From Pomacea canaliculata (lineage: Eukaryota; Mollusca; Gastropoda; Architaenioglossa; Ampullariidae): 64,000 nt of DNA. The DNA lies in assembly GCF_003073045.1 (NCBI RefSeq), contig NC_037599.1, forward strand, positions 3,596,001 through 3,660,000. The letters run 5' to 3'. Positions 11,644 to 32,531 of the stretch are shown here, in pieces. A program made the position numbers and the translations under genes. Below the pieces are notes generated by a model. The model worked only from the letters and a program-made list of their open reading frames with translations, was not told the origin of the DNA and did no database searches. Position 1 is the first letter of the stretch. The number at the start of each line of letters is the position of its first letter.

Positions 11644-13987
11644 TCAGGACTTGCTGTAGACACAGAGAACAACTCCACACACCACAAGGAAAAGGCCAAG
11701 CAGTGTTTCTGCAAAGAAATTGATTTACAAAATATTATCATCTCCTGACATGGCTGGCATCTCTCTCACACCCTCCACCCCCTACACACACACACCTTGT
11801 ATTTATACAATCAAACAGACAGTGAAAGAAATCACATAAATATACCACCAATAACGTCTGATGAAATTCAAGAACTCATCAGATGTCTGAAAAGCTTTAG
11901 ATTTATGCTCTTTTTTCTCTGATTTCAGCATTGTTAATGATCAATTTCAATAGTTATGATTAACATTTTTCTCATACTTAACATTGATATAGATTGTAAT
12001 TATGATGTTGCAAACATGCCTGGAACTTACTACACACTGCTTTTGAAGATATTCAATAATAAATTGTTAAATCTTGTTAGCTTTTGCTAGGTGTGTGTGA
12101 GGGTGAATCTTCAATTATCATTGATGGTCTTCAAATTTTGTCTGCTGTTTTGTGCTCAGGCTTAGTGAACTATGGTGAAACTTGGAGACCACAGTTATAA
12201 TTCTTTTACTGCTAGACTGTTGATATGATCTCAGCATGAGCTTTTGTAATAATATTTCAAGGTGTAAACTTAAAAATTATGCAAAGCCTTTGGTCTGTAT
12301 ACAAAATAGATTGCTTTTCACCTGACCAGTTACATCAGGTGTGTGTCATCAGTTCTGTGAACATAGGATACCAAGGACATAAGACACTTGTTTAAGTAGT
12401 GAACCTACCATATGACTCTGGCTTTTCTCCAAGAATCCTCCCAGACAAGGAAGTAAAGATGAATGTGAGAGAATTAGTGAGTGGTACAGCAAGAGATAGA
12501 TCTGAAATTCACAGTTTGCTTATTTAGAAAAGTACTGGTTAATTTGTTTTATTCTTCTGAACAATAAGTTAACTTACAAAAAGTTAAATACAGAATACAA
12601 TGAATGCTGAAATGTCACAAAAGCTTTATTGCATTGCTATTTACTTAGAAATCTTATAACAGCTATACATAGTATTTCAAATCACCCAGTTTAATTATCA
12701 GCTAACAAGATTCAATTCATAATAAAGCACCAAAATTGTCATTAAAAATTTTAAATCTTCTTCCAGAAAAATCAAACTGGATTATGTAAGAAATAAAGAT
12801 AAAACAAGAAATGATTGCATAGCTCTAGTTAAAAAGAAATAATAAAACCATAACAATCAGATATCATTAAAATGACAGCAATGGCTTCAGGAAATGTCTC
12901 TCTCAGGTTAACTGTCTCTATTATATTATTGACTTTAATGTTTAAGTCTAAGTGAACAAACAAAATGTAATACAGAAAAGTAAAAAGAAAATTAATAGTT
13001 CCAAATATATATTCAATATTAAAAAATGTACCTGTAGAAGACAGCATAATGTAGTAAAGAACAGAACCCATCTGATTAAGTAAAAATGGAATGAGATACT
13101 GAAATAAGAAAAAAACATTTTTTTTATTTTGTTAATTAAGAGTGTTAAAGCTATAATGTAACAATTGTGGTTTGCTTCTTCCTTCTTAACTGACAGAAGT
13201 TATTTCATGTCATACAAATTTTCACTTTCTGAAAATACACTCCGCATATTCAGGGTAAATATTCTTGTATATCATATAAAAACACAGTACATGAAGAAAT
13301 AATGTACACCTACTTTAATATTGAAAAACAAGAACTGGAATTCTGCCAGAAATTGCGAAAATGCACTGTCTTCTTTTATCAGCTCCACACCCTTGCTGCC
13401 TTTCTTTATGAGTGGATTGGTGGCTCCCCACATAGCTGCTACTACTAGCAGCCAGGCTGACTCCTCTGATAATACCAGATATGAACACATGAAATTAAAT
13501 AAAAAACAGAACGCTCTTTAACAATGTCTCTCTCACATGCACACACACACACACTGCAAATGCATTCAAATATCCAGTTGGAGTGGATATAATAATAATG
13601 TGTGGAGTGTGGGTACATAAGAATGACATAGCTTCGGCAATTACGTCTTTGTCTCTAGTAAAACTCTAGCAAAATTTAGTTTAAGGTGACAGATAGACAA
13701 CCTAGCTCATGTCCGAATATGTTATCCAAGATAGCTATACATAGTGTGTCTGGTAGAGTTAAATGGAGTCGGTCTAAGCAAAGCACTTTTTGAACCACAT
13801 TCTTGAAGTTTTAAATTAATAAATCATTCAAGTACCTAGAGTGTTCATGATTTTTCTTTTCTATTATTGGTAACTTGCAAACAACAAACAGGTATTAACA
13901 CATCAGGAAGCTTTTGATGACGGGCTTCTCTACTAAGGACGCAGGGAGTTCCCAAACCCTATGCTTACCAAAGCTATCCCAAACCAT
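11644..13987 (-). CDS. TMEM234: TMEM234 (UPF0546), small four-helix membrane protein
   Basis: Five minus-strand exons join in phase to give 131 residues: 13969-13987, 13314-13465, 13032-13098, 12409-12501 and 11644-11708. Landmarks are VVAAMWGATNPLIKKGSKG, YLIPFLLNQMGSVLYY, DLSLAVPLTNSLTFIFT, LSGRILGE and a short C-terminus (LGLFLVVCGVVLCVYSKS). These match the TMEM234 family in order and spacing. Four hydrophobic helices are expected near residues 10-26, 57-77, 82-100 and 111-127, as in the EamA/DMT-like fold. The biochemical function is unknown; the location is a membrane. The first exon encodes only MVWDSF plus one base. I placed it because its strong donor (GTAAGC) and phase fit; a different short first exon is possible. 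The gene is head-to-head with ELP3. Confidence 0.92.
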
Positions 13988-14284
13988 AATTCTTGTGGTA
14001 TTAACGTTCTTTGACTTAATGAATGCAAACGTTACGTTGAAGAATCAAATAAGCATAAAGTGAAGACAAAAATTTAGTTTTAAAGTAAGAATGGTAAAGA
14101 CTTATTACATTCTTAGCAATTTTTATCAAATACATTCTTCTCATTTCCTATAAAGACTTCTCCCTCCCCAACTCATTTTCCGGTTAATAATCTCCCCTGC
14201 TCATGTGTTCGTGTAAACTGTAGAAACAAATTCTTATATACGTGTGAATGCACAACCAGTGGTTTTTCATTTTTACAGATCAAC
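13988..14284. promoter_or_regulatory. Bidirectional promoter between TMEM234 and ELP3
   Basis: Only 297 bases separate the two start codons. An ETS-type site (ACCGGAAAA on the minus strand, 14176-14184) lies inside; such sites are common in housekeeping bidirectional promoters. No TATA box stands at a sensible distance. A pyrimidine-rich acceptor ends at 14278, seven bases before the ELP3 ATG, so ELP3 may have a non-coding first exon further left. Confidence 0.6.
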
Positions 14285-21818
<7,534 letters not shown>

Positions 21819-21943
21819 TGGAAAGACACACAGTCCTTTCACAGTTTCACGTGAAACATGCAGTGAACTCATGTGTGAGAATGGAAATGTGCAGAGACGG
21901 AGGCATATCGAGGCAGTCAACATTTTGTTAACTTCTATGTGAT

Positions 21944-21949
21944 ATTAAA
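21944..21949 (+). terminator. Candidate ELP3 polyadenylation signal (ATTAAA)
   Basis: The common variant ATTAAA lies 126 bases after the ELP3 stop codon, before the downstream LINE fragment. No AATAAA is closer. Confidence 0.35.
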
Positions 21950-22139
21950 ATATTGACATTTCATTTTGCCTGCATGAAGATGTATGAAATATGTTATCTT
22001 GGTAAGAAAGATATTCTTGTTTTATCTTGAAGTGTTGTAAAGGGTTCATTAAGATAAAAAAGGACCTCTTATTCTCCTGAAGAGGTGCAAGTTGTTTATT
22101 GTTCTAAATTCCTAAGTATCTTCTTGACAGATTTTAAAG

Positions 22140-22695
22140 AATCCAGTTTAAACCTGCTCGCCTCGTCTGCAGACCTTCTAGATATGAACATACATCACCT
22201 GTCATAGCATCTTTTCACTAGCTGCCAGTCGGGGATCGTATAGCATACGAACTTTTCACTTTGACTTGCACTGGTCCTCGGTACCTCTCCAAACTCCTAT
22301 TTATACACCCGCATGACTTCTTCGCTCATCTTCTGACACCAAGCCTCTGCGAGTCCCACTAACTAAAACAAAGACATATGGACAGAGGTATTTCTCCTAC
22401 CAAGCACCATCAAGTTGGAACGGATTACCCGTCAGCCTTCGACACTGATTCTTTTACCACCTTTAAGTCTAAACGTAAGATGCATCTTTTCAGAACGACC
22501 CTTTGACCCTGTCCTGACCATGAGGGTACATAACGTGTCTGTAATTTACTTTGTGTATGGGTGTGTGTTGTAGAAGTGAGCGTGTTATATGGGTGCATTG
22601 TTGTTGGTGAGTCTATATATCATTTATGTAAAGCGCTCTGAGCAAATCTTTGGAAAAGCGCTATATAAATCCTCCTCCTCATCATCATTATTATT
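22140..22695 (+). mobile_element. Truncated LINE 3' end downstream of ELP3
   Basis: The plus strand encodes degraded reverse-transcriptase C-terminus in pieces: GQRYFSYQAPSSWNGLPVSL, a small frameshift, then SFTTFKSKRKMHLFRTTL and a stop near 22506. Its 3' UTR ends in AAAGCGCTCTGAGCAAATC and GCGCTATATAAATCC, with a CCTC/CAT-rich tail. Stops and the frameshift show it is inactive. Confidence 0.75.
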
Positions 22696-25114
22696 CTTGC
22701 GTTACTTGATAGTTTTGCATAAGATAAGAATGACTCATGACCCAAGATTATTAATCTGTACCCCTCTAAGGCAGAGGTGGGCAAAGTTTTCTTTTTGCGA
22801 GCCGGTCTCAAAATTTTAAGCTAGTCAGCGGAACCCAAGTCAAGTGACTACACAACACACCTAGTGATGATGTAATGGACAACAAATGAGTACTCAATGG
22901 CGTTCACTTACCGAATTTATTGTGTAAGTTGTTTGAATTCGCTCACAATAAAACTTTAAAACCAGCCTTTCCTTTGAAGGCAGCCGCCCCACATACTCTC
23001 AGTCATGTCAGCCGTGTTTTTTGTTATTTTTGTACTTTGTGTTAGAATATTACGGACTGCCGATATATTAAATAATTAACCTAGGCTGAATTTTAAAAAA
23101 AAGTACCCCAAAATGACTGGGTACGCTTACGTCCTTCATGCTACAGCTGAACGTTACTTGGACAGATCCTTGTCATGCACTTGAGCTGTTCGAGCATGAT
23201 GATGTGTGTAGGCGTGCAGCTTGAGATTGGAATGTAGCCAGTCATTCAGATTTTAGGATGTATATTTTTTTCTGAGCTGATCCTATCAGAGGACAAGACA
23301 AAAAAAGTCGCAGTTTTTAAAGGAATAGAAGCACTAGGCTAAACAGGACCAGACACAAAAACTACATTTAAGAAGGCAGTGGACGTGCGTGTGTGTGTGT
23401 GCGCGCGCGCGGGTGTACGTGCGTATAGTTTATGTGGGTATTGTAATCCACCTTTTCCACCTCCGTTGTAGATAGCTCAGGCTAAACCAGTAACAAGCAA
23501 TGTTTATTTCAAGTTTGCAGCCCACAAACGTTTGTTAGTTATTATTATGTGCTGAAAAAGTGTTAAAAATGTCTCACAAAGTAAGAACTTGGAAGAAAAC
23601 TCCCAATGATGCTTATAAGACGACAGTGTTCAATTTCTTTCTCAAAGAAAGATACTCTGACAACTGTGGTTGTCAGAACCACTTGACGGTTGGAGCTGAA
23701 GCCTTCAAATCACATCATGGGTCGTGAGCATTCGCATCTCCTATCTGCGCCGTGAGAATAACATTATCGACGACGAAGCTGTGACCCTAGTGTCAGTTGC
23801 TTTTACCGCTGATTGTAGGGTAATTGGGTTGGAGAGACAGAGGGAAGGTTTCAAAAGTGCATTTAAATGTTGTGATCATGTGCTTCAAATCTAATGACAG
23901 CCAGTGTTAAATCAGGACCAATAATGGTGCACATGGGAGTTACACTTGAATTCATGGCGAAACTCATTCTTCAAGTTTCAGCACCAATAAGGCATGCTAG
24001 CAATGGAAGCTCCTAGGCTCGAACACACGGGGATGGAGAGTCTGGCAGGGGATGGTTGTTGCAGCGTAGGGGAATTAATGCACAACAGCAGAAACATAAA
24101 GGAACATACAGGAGAGTGCATCAGTAATTTTTTTAACAATTACTTTTTGTTTAGTCAAATGTATTTTTAAACTCCGTTTTCTTACTTTTTTTCTCTGTAT
24201 TTCTTTCAACTTTGATTTCATATTTTGGCGGGTTTTGTGCATCATATCATATTTTTAGCTAGTGTTTTTTAAAAAAATTATTTTCCTGTATTATTTTTAT
24301 TTGTTGGTCAGTGCGGAGAGTGGAGTGATTCGGTATGATGAAAATATTCAATTAATTAAATCAAAGAAATAAGAATCATGCAGCTAGCGTATTTAGAGGA
24401 TTTCACACGCTGAAACGTTTCAATATTTCTAACGTTTTTTCCCGCATACATGGCCTGGCTGATTTCACGTGTTGAACTAGATGAGCACCAGGAACATTCC
24501 AACAAGTAAAAAGGTTAACATAGAGGAAATATTTGGCACTCTTTATTTAACACAAATTTCCGTGATGTCAGATTTACGGACGTTTATATGTGGGCTGCTG
24601 TCTGTTTGCCGAGACCAACGGTGAGCCTTTTGCGAAGTTCTCTGCTATAAGTCTCTGCGAGCCTAAACAATGAATATGACTAAACCGGAAGCTTTATATA
24701 CAGCAGCCTCATTCTAGTAGTTAAGATGAAAAATTGGCTAAACCGGAAGGTTTTTATACACCAGCCTCGTTTCAATAGTTAACCCCTGTAAGCAGTCCAG
24801 TAATACAATTTGTGGTCAGTTTAGTTTACAGCGGACATGGCGGCCTTCGTCATGAGTCAAACAGACTAGAACACTTTATAGTCTGTGGATCTGAGAAGGT
24901 ACGCATAACATTCTCGATATTTTATCTCTGCTGAGCAGAGATCTGTGTAGACATCATCGAGATCTTAGCAAGCGCCAACAGTCCGTCTGCTGCACCGAGT
25001 TCCATTATATGACTATCATCTGTTGCGAAACCCTGCTGTCGTCTGCTGCCGTGAGATCAAGATTGACAGCATCGACATCAACCACATTTTGCAGGTAAAA
25101 TTTCAGTTTTATAA

Positions 25115-25478
25115 ATGAAAGCAATGAAAGAGCTGGATGAAACGTTTAGACTATGCTTCAAAACACCTATTCTTAAGAGGGCTAGATTAATAATTTTGTA
25201 CGATACGAAGCTGACGAAACAGGTAAACAACAGAAATCTAATAATGGTGGCCATGGCGATATTTTCCACAATACAAACCTGTAAAAAATTCTTTATTATT
25301 AAATTAAATTGTTAGAAATGAACAAATTTTCTAGGGAGCAATCCTTGAGTTGAGTTTTTCTTGATTTAATCCATTCTGATCGCAGGAAGGGAAACAGCTT
25401 ATTCAATTCATTGATTCTGACCATGAGGCTGCTGGAAAGCTACCGTATGACCCATATGTTAAAAGAAGTGCCCTTTAA
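25115..25478 (+). CDS. Putative two-exon gene for an unrecognised 66-residue protein
   Basis: Exon 25115-25222 opens with ATG and ends at a good donor (CAG/GTAAAC). Exon 25386-25478 follows a pyrimidine-rich acceptor (ATCGCAG) and ends in TAA. Both phases are 0 and the frame stays open across the junction. The product is hydrophilic, with a basic first half (KTPILKRARLIIL) and a C-terminal half holding FIDSDHEAAGKLPYDPYVK. No signal peptide or membrane helix is seen. A stop codon lies directly before the ATG. I do not recognise the family. Against it: the protein is short and has no match I know. For it: the two splice sites and phases agree and the second exon has protein-like composition. 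It could also be the end of a larger gene whose upstream exons I missed. Confidence 0.45.
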
Positions 25479-26803
25479 AAAAAGTTAGATCTGAGATATA
25501 TATACCCATGCATGTTGAATATTTCCATAATTTTCTGTGTGATTGTATACTTTTATTTTTTGTAATATATAAACTAGAACGTACCAATTCATCACTTCAT
25601 TTTAGTGTAAGTTGCACATAGATTTTTTTATGTGGTAGAGGGATGCAGAATGGTAACAATTTTCAAGTTTTCTTTCATATAAACATTTAGTAAACGAAGT
25701 CAGTGGGAAACTGACTGTTCCTTGAAAGATTCTTAAATTTTCTGAGACCTGCTTAAAAACAGCAGCAAAGAAAATGTGTGGGCAAAATTTGACATGGCAA
25801 TGACAGACCAAGACAATTTCAGGTCAATTGATAAGATGATCACTTCAGTTGTTTCACCATGGTTGTGTTTTGGAGCTTTCATTAGCACTGCTTTTGATAA
25901 ATTTTGCAAGACAAGAATTCAATGCACTGAAAAATGAGATCAAACACTTAAATATACAAAGAACATTATATCAGAGGAGCAATTTTGCAAAACTCAAGCA
26001 GAAAGCTTAAAGATGGAAAAACCAAGATGCAACAAGCAGTATCTGGATGTAACTTTGAATGTATGTGTGCATACTGACTTGCATATAACATGCCCAAAAT
26101 ATGGCTTTGGTCATTTATCAATAAAGCAACACATTCTTGCAATAACTCCCTTGTCACACCTTCGCATATTATACATATGCAGTTCAGGTTTGTCCAGCTT
26201 CAAATTTTCCTTGTTCACAGTCTTGGTGAGAGCATAGACTATACTAACACATTGTTATGATTACTATTAGCGTATTCAAGCTGGAGCATATGAACAGTTT
26301 TCCAGCCCACATCACAATTACACCAGAAATAATTATCAGAGTTGAGTGAGAGTAAAGACACTTAAAACACATTATTTCTTCCCCTTCTCCATTCCTCCAC
26401 CTGAAAAGGATTCTAAGAATTAAAGGCTATTTAGTTAGTTTAATTTAATTCATCTAGAGTACTTCCATTTAACATAATCAAATTAATTTTTGTATTCCAA
26501 GAAAAGATGTCATTGAAATCCATAGTAATTTTAGTTTCTAAGGGAGGTCAGCATAATTTTTTCAGTAATTTAAAAATATTTTATGTACATGCAAATCTAG
26601 GTAGTACTAATGGTGACCTAGTATGAGTTTTTTTGTGGAATGAGATGTGTGTGTTGAATATTCAGCCAACATTGGGGAAATAGTATTTACACTGCGCTTT
26701 ACCCGACAATGAGAAGAAAAGAAAAACTGTCGCAAACCATTGGCACCTTAAGTAGCGATTCGATGTTAGCGCTGGTTTTCGCTGCAGTGTTAAACCTGGA
26801 CCG
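25479..26803. other. Intergenic stretch with no recognised feature
   Basis: No coding signal, repeat array or mobile element is recognisable. An AATAAA at 26120 could end a transcript of the small gene at 25115. The LRRC74-like 5' UTR must lie toward the right end. Confidence 0.45.
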
Positions 26804-29800
26804 ATGCCTCCTCGGAAAACCCCCGACCAATCTTCCAGCGCTTTTCATGGAGATGAGGACTCTTCGGGTCTCGTCTTGCCCGAGGAAATCGGTGAGGACC
26901 AAGAGGAGAAAGAGCATGACAACCTTTTCTTCGAGCAAGACGCATTGGACAAGAATAAAGAGGGTGATGAAGAAGAATCCCACGTAATTCAGACCAGCAG
27001 CATTTTCTTCGACGAGGACTTGACCATCTCAGGTAAATCTTCAGGTGTAAGTTCTGAGGTGGGTGAAACCCTTTTTCCTTAACGCGACCTTTTTCTGTGT
27101 CGTTGGTGCCTTATTCCCATCTACCACCCGAGTCACTTTGCTTAATGCGTTAATTTAATATACTATGTTTTGACATGTTCCCTGCTTGTAATGCCACTAA
27201 TACAGTGAGGGTTAGCTGTCCTGGTTCAGCTTTCGTCTCGGGCACGCTATTCGTTCTCAGCATGCGACATTTGTTTGACTGCCTTGCCATGATTTACCCT
27301 TATTTGCTGGTTCGGCGTAAAACGACGATTCCCTCATCTACTCCTGCTTGTAACTTCCTGTCATATTTATGTGTTTTAACGGGCTCTCTGCTTGCATCCC
27401 GTTTGCTTGTTGTATCGCTTGTCATATTCATGTACTTACATGTATGTTTTGACATGTTCCTCGCTTGTAAATTTGCGTATTACGCTTCTTAAAACACCAT
27501 CTATTGACTCATCTATCCACGACGTAGCAACTTCGACTAATCCGTTTTCCCCCTTCCCCTTGCTCGATTAAATATCGTGCCGGCAGACGATTTCCTTCTC
27601 TCTCTGACTTCTGCCAGCAATTAGTCATCGTGTGTTCAGGTCTTGCGCCACAAAACACCTGGTGTAACAGCACGGACAGCCAAATCCTGAAAGACTTGTA
27701 CCACAAAGCCTGTGAGGCATTAAAGGTCATTCCGTGCGGGAAGTTTCTGCGCGATGCTGATCAGAGACGACTGGTGCTCAACAACCAGGGGATCGATTCG
27801 CTAGGCGTCAAAGCCGTCTGCCTTTCGCTCGTGGTCAGTAGACATCAGTGTTTCCAGTAACTACACGTGTGAGTATTTGTTGGTGTTCAAATACGTTAAT
27901 TATTTGGATGTCTACAGACGCAGAATGAAAGAAGAAACCATCATATGCTCGAAAACGTCTTGTACTTGTGGTTTAGAATCTCAGGTAACAGGTACCCAAG
28001 ACCATAACCGAATGTCCGTATATAGGAGAGGGGGAAAGGTAGTGAACAATGTGTGGTTTACTGTATCTTAAACAAGGCATATAGAAGGTGATGCTCAGTT
28101 TGCTCTTTCCGATTTCTTTTGAACTTACTTTAAAAATGAGGTAGTTATTGAATGTACAGGAACGTTTTCCAGTCAATGGTCCGTGGAAAGCTCGTATCAT
28201 GCGCTCCTGGTTGATCCAAGCTCTATACAGTATAACACATCCAGGGCATGCAAAACTGTCAACTATAATTACTCTAGTGTATTTTTCCCCGAGTCTAAGG
28301 CACAGGATGGAAAGTTGTAATCAACCCTCCTCTTCCGATGCCATTTTTCTTGATAATCATGTACCCATGGCAACTGATAGACACACATATATATAATTAC
28401 CTCTCATTTAAGCTCGGATCTCCGAGAACTTCTTGACAGAATTTACTATTATACTGTTAGAGCTATATCCGTGTCTGTCAAAAAAAAAAATTAAAAAATT
28501 AATAAAATAAAGTCTTGTAAATAACTGGTGCTAATTTTTGTGGTTCTCAGGGTAATTTGACCATCCGAGAACTGTACCTTAAAGGCTGCAGGATGGATAC
28601 CGAGGGCATGAAATGTTTGGCAGACATGTTAATGACAAACCCAGCCATCAAGGTGCTTGTAAGTTGCACGGAATACTTTTTCTTTCATAATGATGAGACT
28701 GGTTTTTTAGCAGGAAAGTCGAGCGAGCGTTTTAAGATTATAAAAATCTACCTGTTTATGCATCTCTGTGTCTCTCTTTCCCTCTCTTCCTCTGTAAAAC
28801 AAGATTGAAGAAGAAAAAAAGGTGGATATTAATGGAGTAGAATGGGGAGAGTTTGAGAGAGAGAGAGAGAGAGCTGTTAAGACTGATCGAAGAGAGAAAC
28901 ATGTGTGACGTCACCGTGTCGCTGGGTGTCAACAGGACGTGTCTAACAACGATTTGGGAACAGTCGGCGCCAACATCCTGAGCGACGTCATCGCGGTCAG
29001 CGAAACTTTGGAAAGGATTAGAGCATCATGTTGGTAGTCCTTACCCCATTCCCATCTACAAACAGCACCTTCTGTCCACCTCGTCGGGTTCACGGGTAGG
29101 GGTAGGGTGCTAGAGAAAGAGCACGGCGCCGCTGACTGGGGCAGCAAAATTGTCCACAGCTGGCGCCAAGCTTTGGCGTGCAATGACCTTAGCACGACGA
29201 GTAGTCGTTATACGTGCTTAAACTATTTCCCCTAAAGAATGTGTGTGTAAGTGTTCAAGGGTGATAATAGTAGTGGTAGATATGCATAGGATAATTAGTT
29301 TTCATTGCTGAATGTAGCGATGATAAACGTTACGAAAATAGCGTGATAGCCTTACAATAACCTTACGTATATGTCATGTCTTATTGTTATCGTTCTTCGT
29401 TTTTAATAACCAGTGCAACATTTTACCCTCTACAATATTATTGTGTTGTTTCGATTTTCTTTGCAGCTAATAACTTTGGAGTCCAAGCTTCTCAGTTTAT
29501 AGGCCAAGCACTTGAGGTATAATACCGTCATTTAACCTCCATGACCTCACTCTCATGATGTAGTATTGTTATCATTCTCTCTTTCACGATATACATCTCA
29601 TGGCATAATTAACAAAATCGTCTAACTCTGCTTGCCCTTGATTAGACATTGTCATCAGTGTTAGCCTGCAGGTTTCAGAGCAGTTTGAAGTACTAGAAGA
29701 TTTTCAGCCTCATAATAGCATCTGCGAAATATCTTTAACACCAACAAGATCTCTGCTGTATTTTAATAGACTTCATGAGACATTTTACGGTTTATAGCAT

Positions 29801-32499
29801 GCACGACTGTGAGCAAGCATCATTGCCAGCATTATCAACGTATTAGAATATCTATATGACATGAATACAAAATGCAGTCTTTCCAACACCTGCAACTGGT
29901 TCATAAAATAGGTTTGCTAAGTCTGTGTACTCTCCCCTAAATCACTCAACATCTTCCTTGAAAGAGCCAGGTATATGCACTAAAAATAAAAACAAAAAAG
30001 GAGTGTTCAGTCAGCAGTGGCAGCAGGGCATCTTGCAGTTTACAGATGATGTGGATTAGCTGGCAGAAAAACAAGAGCTTACTGATCTTGATGACCGCCT
30101 TGAAAAAAGTGACTACGTCATTAGACAAGTATAAAAGATTAAGCTGATGATCTACAACGGACTGAAGATTAGAATCAAGGAAGATAAGCTAGATACAGTC
30201 ACTGACGAGGAGGTGCAAAAGTAAATAAGGGAAATAATTAGGCCCAGCGAAGATCTCTTCACAACGAAGAGATGCAAACTTCAGTGACCTGGGCACGTCT
30301 CAAGATAGTCAGTGTTCACAAAGGCCATCAGGCAAGAAACAGCACATGATGGCAGAGAAAGAGCCAGGCAATAAAAAATGGGAGACCACTTTGAGAAAGT
30401 TGGCGAGTGTTGGTGGTAATAATTATGGATATTGAAATGCTAGAAACCCCTAACACCCGAACGTTCAGCCAGCCACCGTTGTAGCATCGTTGGGGCTCTT
30501 TCGAGCTTCCTATTCACCGATAAGACATCAAGCACATGAAGCACATCACATGCTCGACCCAAGGCCCGTTAGGGAAGCGTGTGAGTGTCCAGGATAATCC
30601 AGCAAGCAGACTGTTTAAAAGAGCACCTGCTGAAGGTAGGTGCGAGACCAACAATCGACTGTGTCTCTCTGTCTCTCTGTTGAAGCATGGTGATTACAAA
30701 CACTACCAGGACTGGCATTACAATCACCACCAGGACTGGGATTACCATCACCACCAGGACTAGCATTACAAATACTAGCATCCCTGGCAGTACAACTATT
30801 ACCTAGGGCCCTAGGCAGTCATTACATCCACTACCAGCACTGACATTACAATTATCTGGAACATTACATCCACTACTAGGGCGCAGTTGTCAGTTTTCTA
30901 ACGTGTGCTATGTTTCCCTGTACATCATGAGTGTGCTTTATTTATAACTGCAGCGGAATTCAAGCCTCCTAGTCTTGGACCTTAGCAATAATCATTTCGA
31001 GGCAAAGAGTGGAGTGTTCCTAGGCCAGGGGCTGAGTGAGTTCCTTGAGCGATTAACTAACACTAACTCTGACTACTGCTTCCTCTTCAATCATTTGTTC
31101 TCAGGTCTTCTTTCTCTCCTTCCTTTCTCTTTCTGTGTGTTTGTGTGTGTGAGAGAGAGAATACCAACTTCGATACATTAACGTGCGCGGCCTTTTAAAT
31201 AATTGCGTTTTAGTTTCCATATGAATATATTAAAATTTATAAAGATGTGTGTGTGTGTCGAATGGGTGGCATTGGTCGGGCGATCGGTTGTTTGCTTGGT
31301 CTTCAGGTAAGAACTATTCTCTCCACACGCTAGACATCAGCTACAATCACTTAAACGAGGCTGGAATTCGTGGCCTGGCCCTGGCGCTGAAGGTAATGTC
31401 ATCTTTTTTTTTCTCTTCACCCACCTATTCTCTCCCTCATCTTGTGCGGCGGAGAATGGGCCTGAATGTGAGTCGGGTACGGAAATGTCAGCTCTTTCTT
31501 TAAACAGGAGGGGACGGTCCTGCGGAGCCTCAACCTGTCCTGGAATGGTGTAGGCAAGACAGGCGCCGCACAGCTGGGCATCGCTTTTTCACAGAATACA
31601 CATCTCGTCTCCCTTAATCTCGCAGGCTGCCGCATCCCCATCGATGGTGTTGTCGATTTCTTAAAACGTCTGGACTCCAACAAAAACCTCAAGACCGTGG
31701 ATGTGAGTGTGATGGGGTAGTGGGATTTTTTTTTCTCTCTCTCTCTGAATTGTGTGTATGTGTGCATTCAGCGAAAGTTTTCCAGCAGGATTAAGCTCAT
31801 GACGACTGGATACAAAAACATAGCAAGGGGGTTCATAGTAGTTATACAAGGAAGAAGAGATGACGATACATAACGGAAAAGACCATGTTTTCGCGTTTAT
31901 GCATGGAACGCGTGACCACACGGGTAACGAACCGGCGACGTCTCCAGTCTGACGCTGGTGCCGTCTCCCCTCTAGCTGTCCTCTTTCCAAAAGAAGTTGG
32001 AGGGAACAAACTGGTGTGTCATCAGTCTTTTTTTGAAATGTTTCTCGTGGCAGTTTTCTGACAACCCTTTGACATCAACAGACTCAACAACTTTATTAAG
32101 CGTTCTCAAATCAAAGCCAAACAGCGGCATCGACAATATAGAAATCAAGGTAAGAACTTCAGTTTGGATCTATTAACAGCTTTGACACCTACCTTCTTCG
32201 GCAGCATCAGTAACTTTAGTCTCTGTTGCGATGAAAAACTTTCAGGTTAGCTAAGCGTATTCAGTATGTTAGCAGTAAGAGTTTTCTTTAAGTCTCTAGG
32301 TTCACTTCTTCCCTTTCCATCATTTCCCGTGTGTCACTGGTGTACCCGTCCGAGCACTTGGTCTTGCCACCAGCTATATTTCTCTCAGCTCTTGTCCCGG
32401 ATTCTTCATGTGCATGTCTTTTCCGATTCTCATTTTTCATTTAATTGTTCCCTTTGTTCTTACAGGCTTGGTTTACCACTGTAACTTCTGTTATGTGTT

Positions 32500-32531
<32 letters not shown>

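Larger units (their letters stand above)
21819..25114. other. Intergenic: ELP3 3' UTR, a LINE fragment and unassigned DNA
   Basis: The ELP3 3' UTR comes first, with an ATTAAA candidate at 21944. A LINE fragment follows at about 22140-22695. From 22700 to 25114 there is no recognisable gene, only a 52-codon open frame at 23569-23727 (starts MSHKVRTWKK) that I cannot assign, a short GT/GC run near 23388-23412 and AT-rich filler. Confidence 0.55.

Noticed and set aside
28906..28913. Single TGACGTCA
   Set aside because: It is isolated, just before the exon 4 acceptor of the LRRC74-like gene, with no companion sites.
30536..30763. 75-codon frame with repeated HYNHHQDWDYHHHQD
   Set aside because: It is a translation of the 24-bp minisatellite in intron 5.
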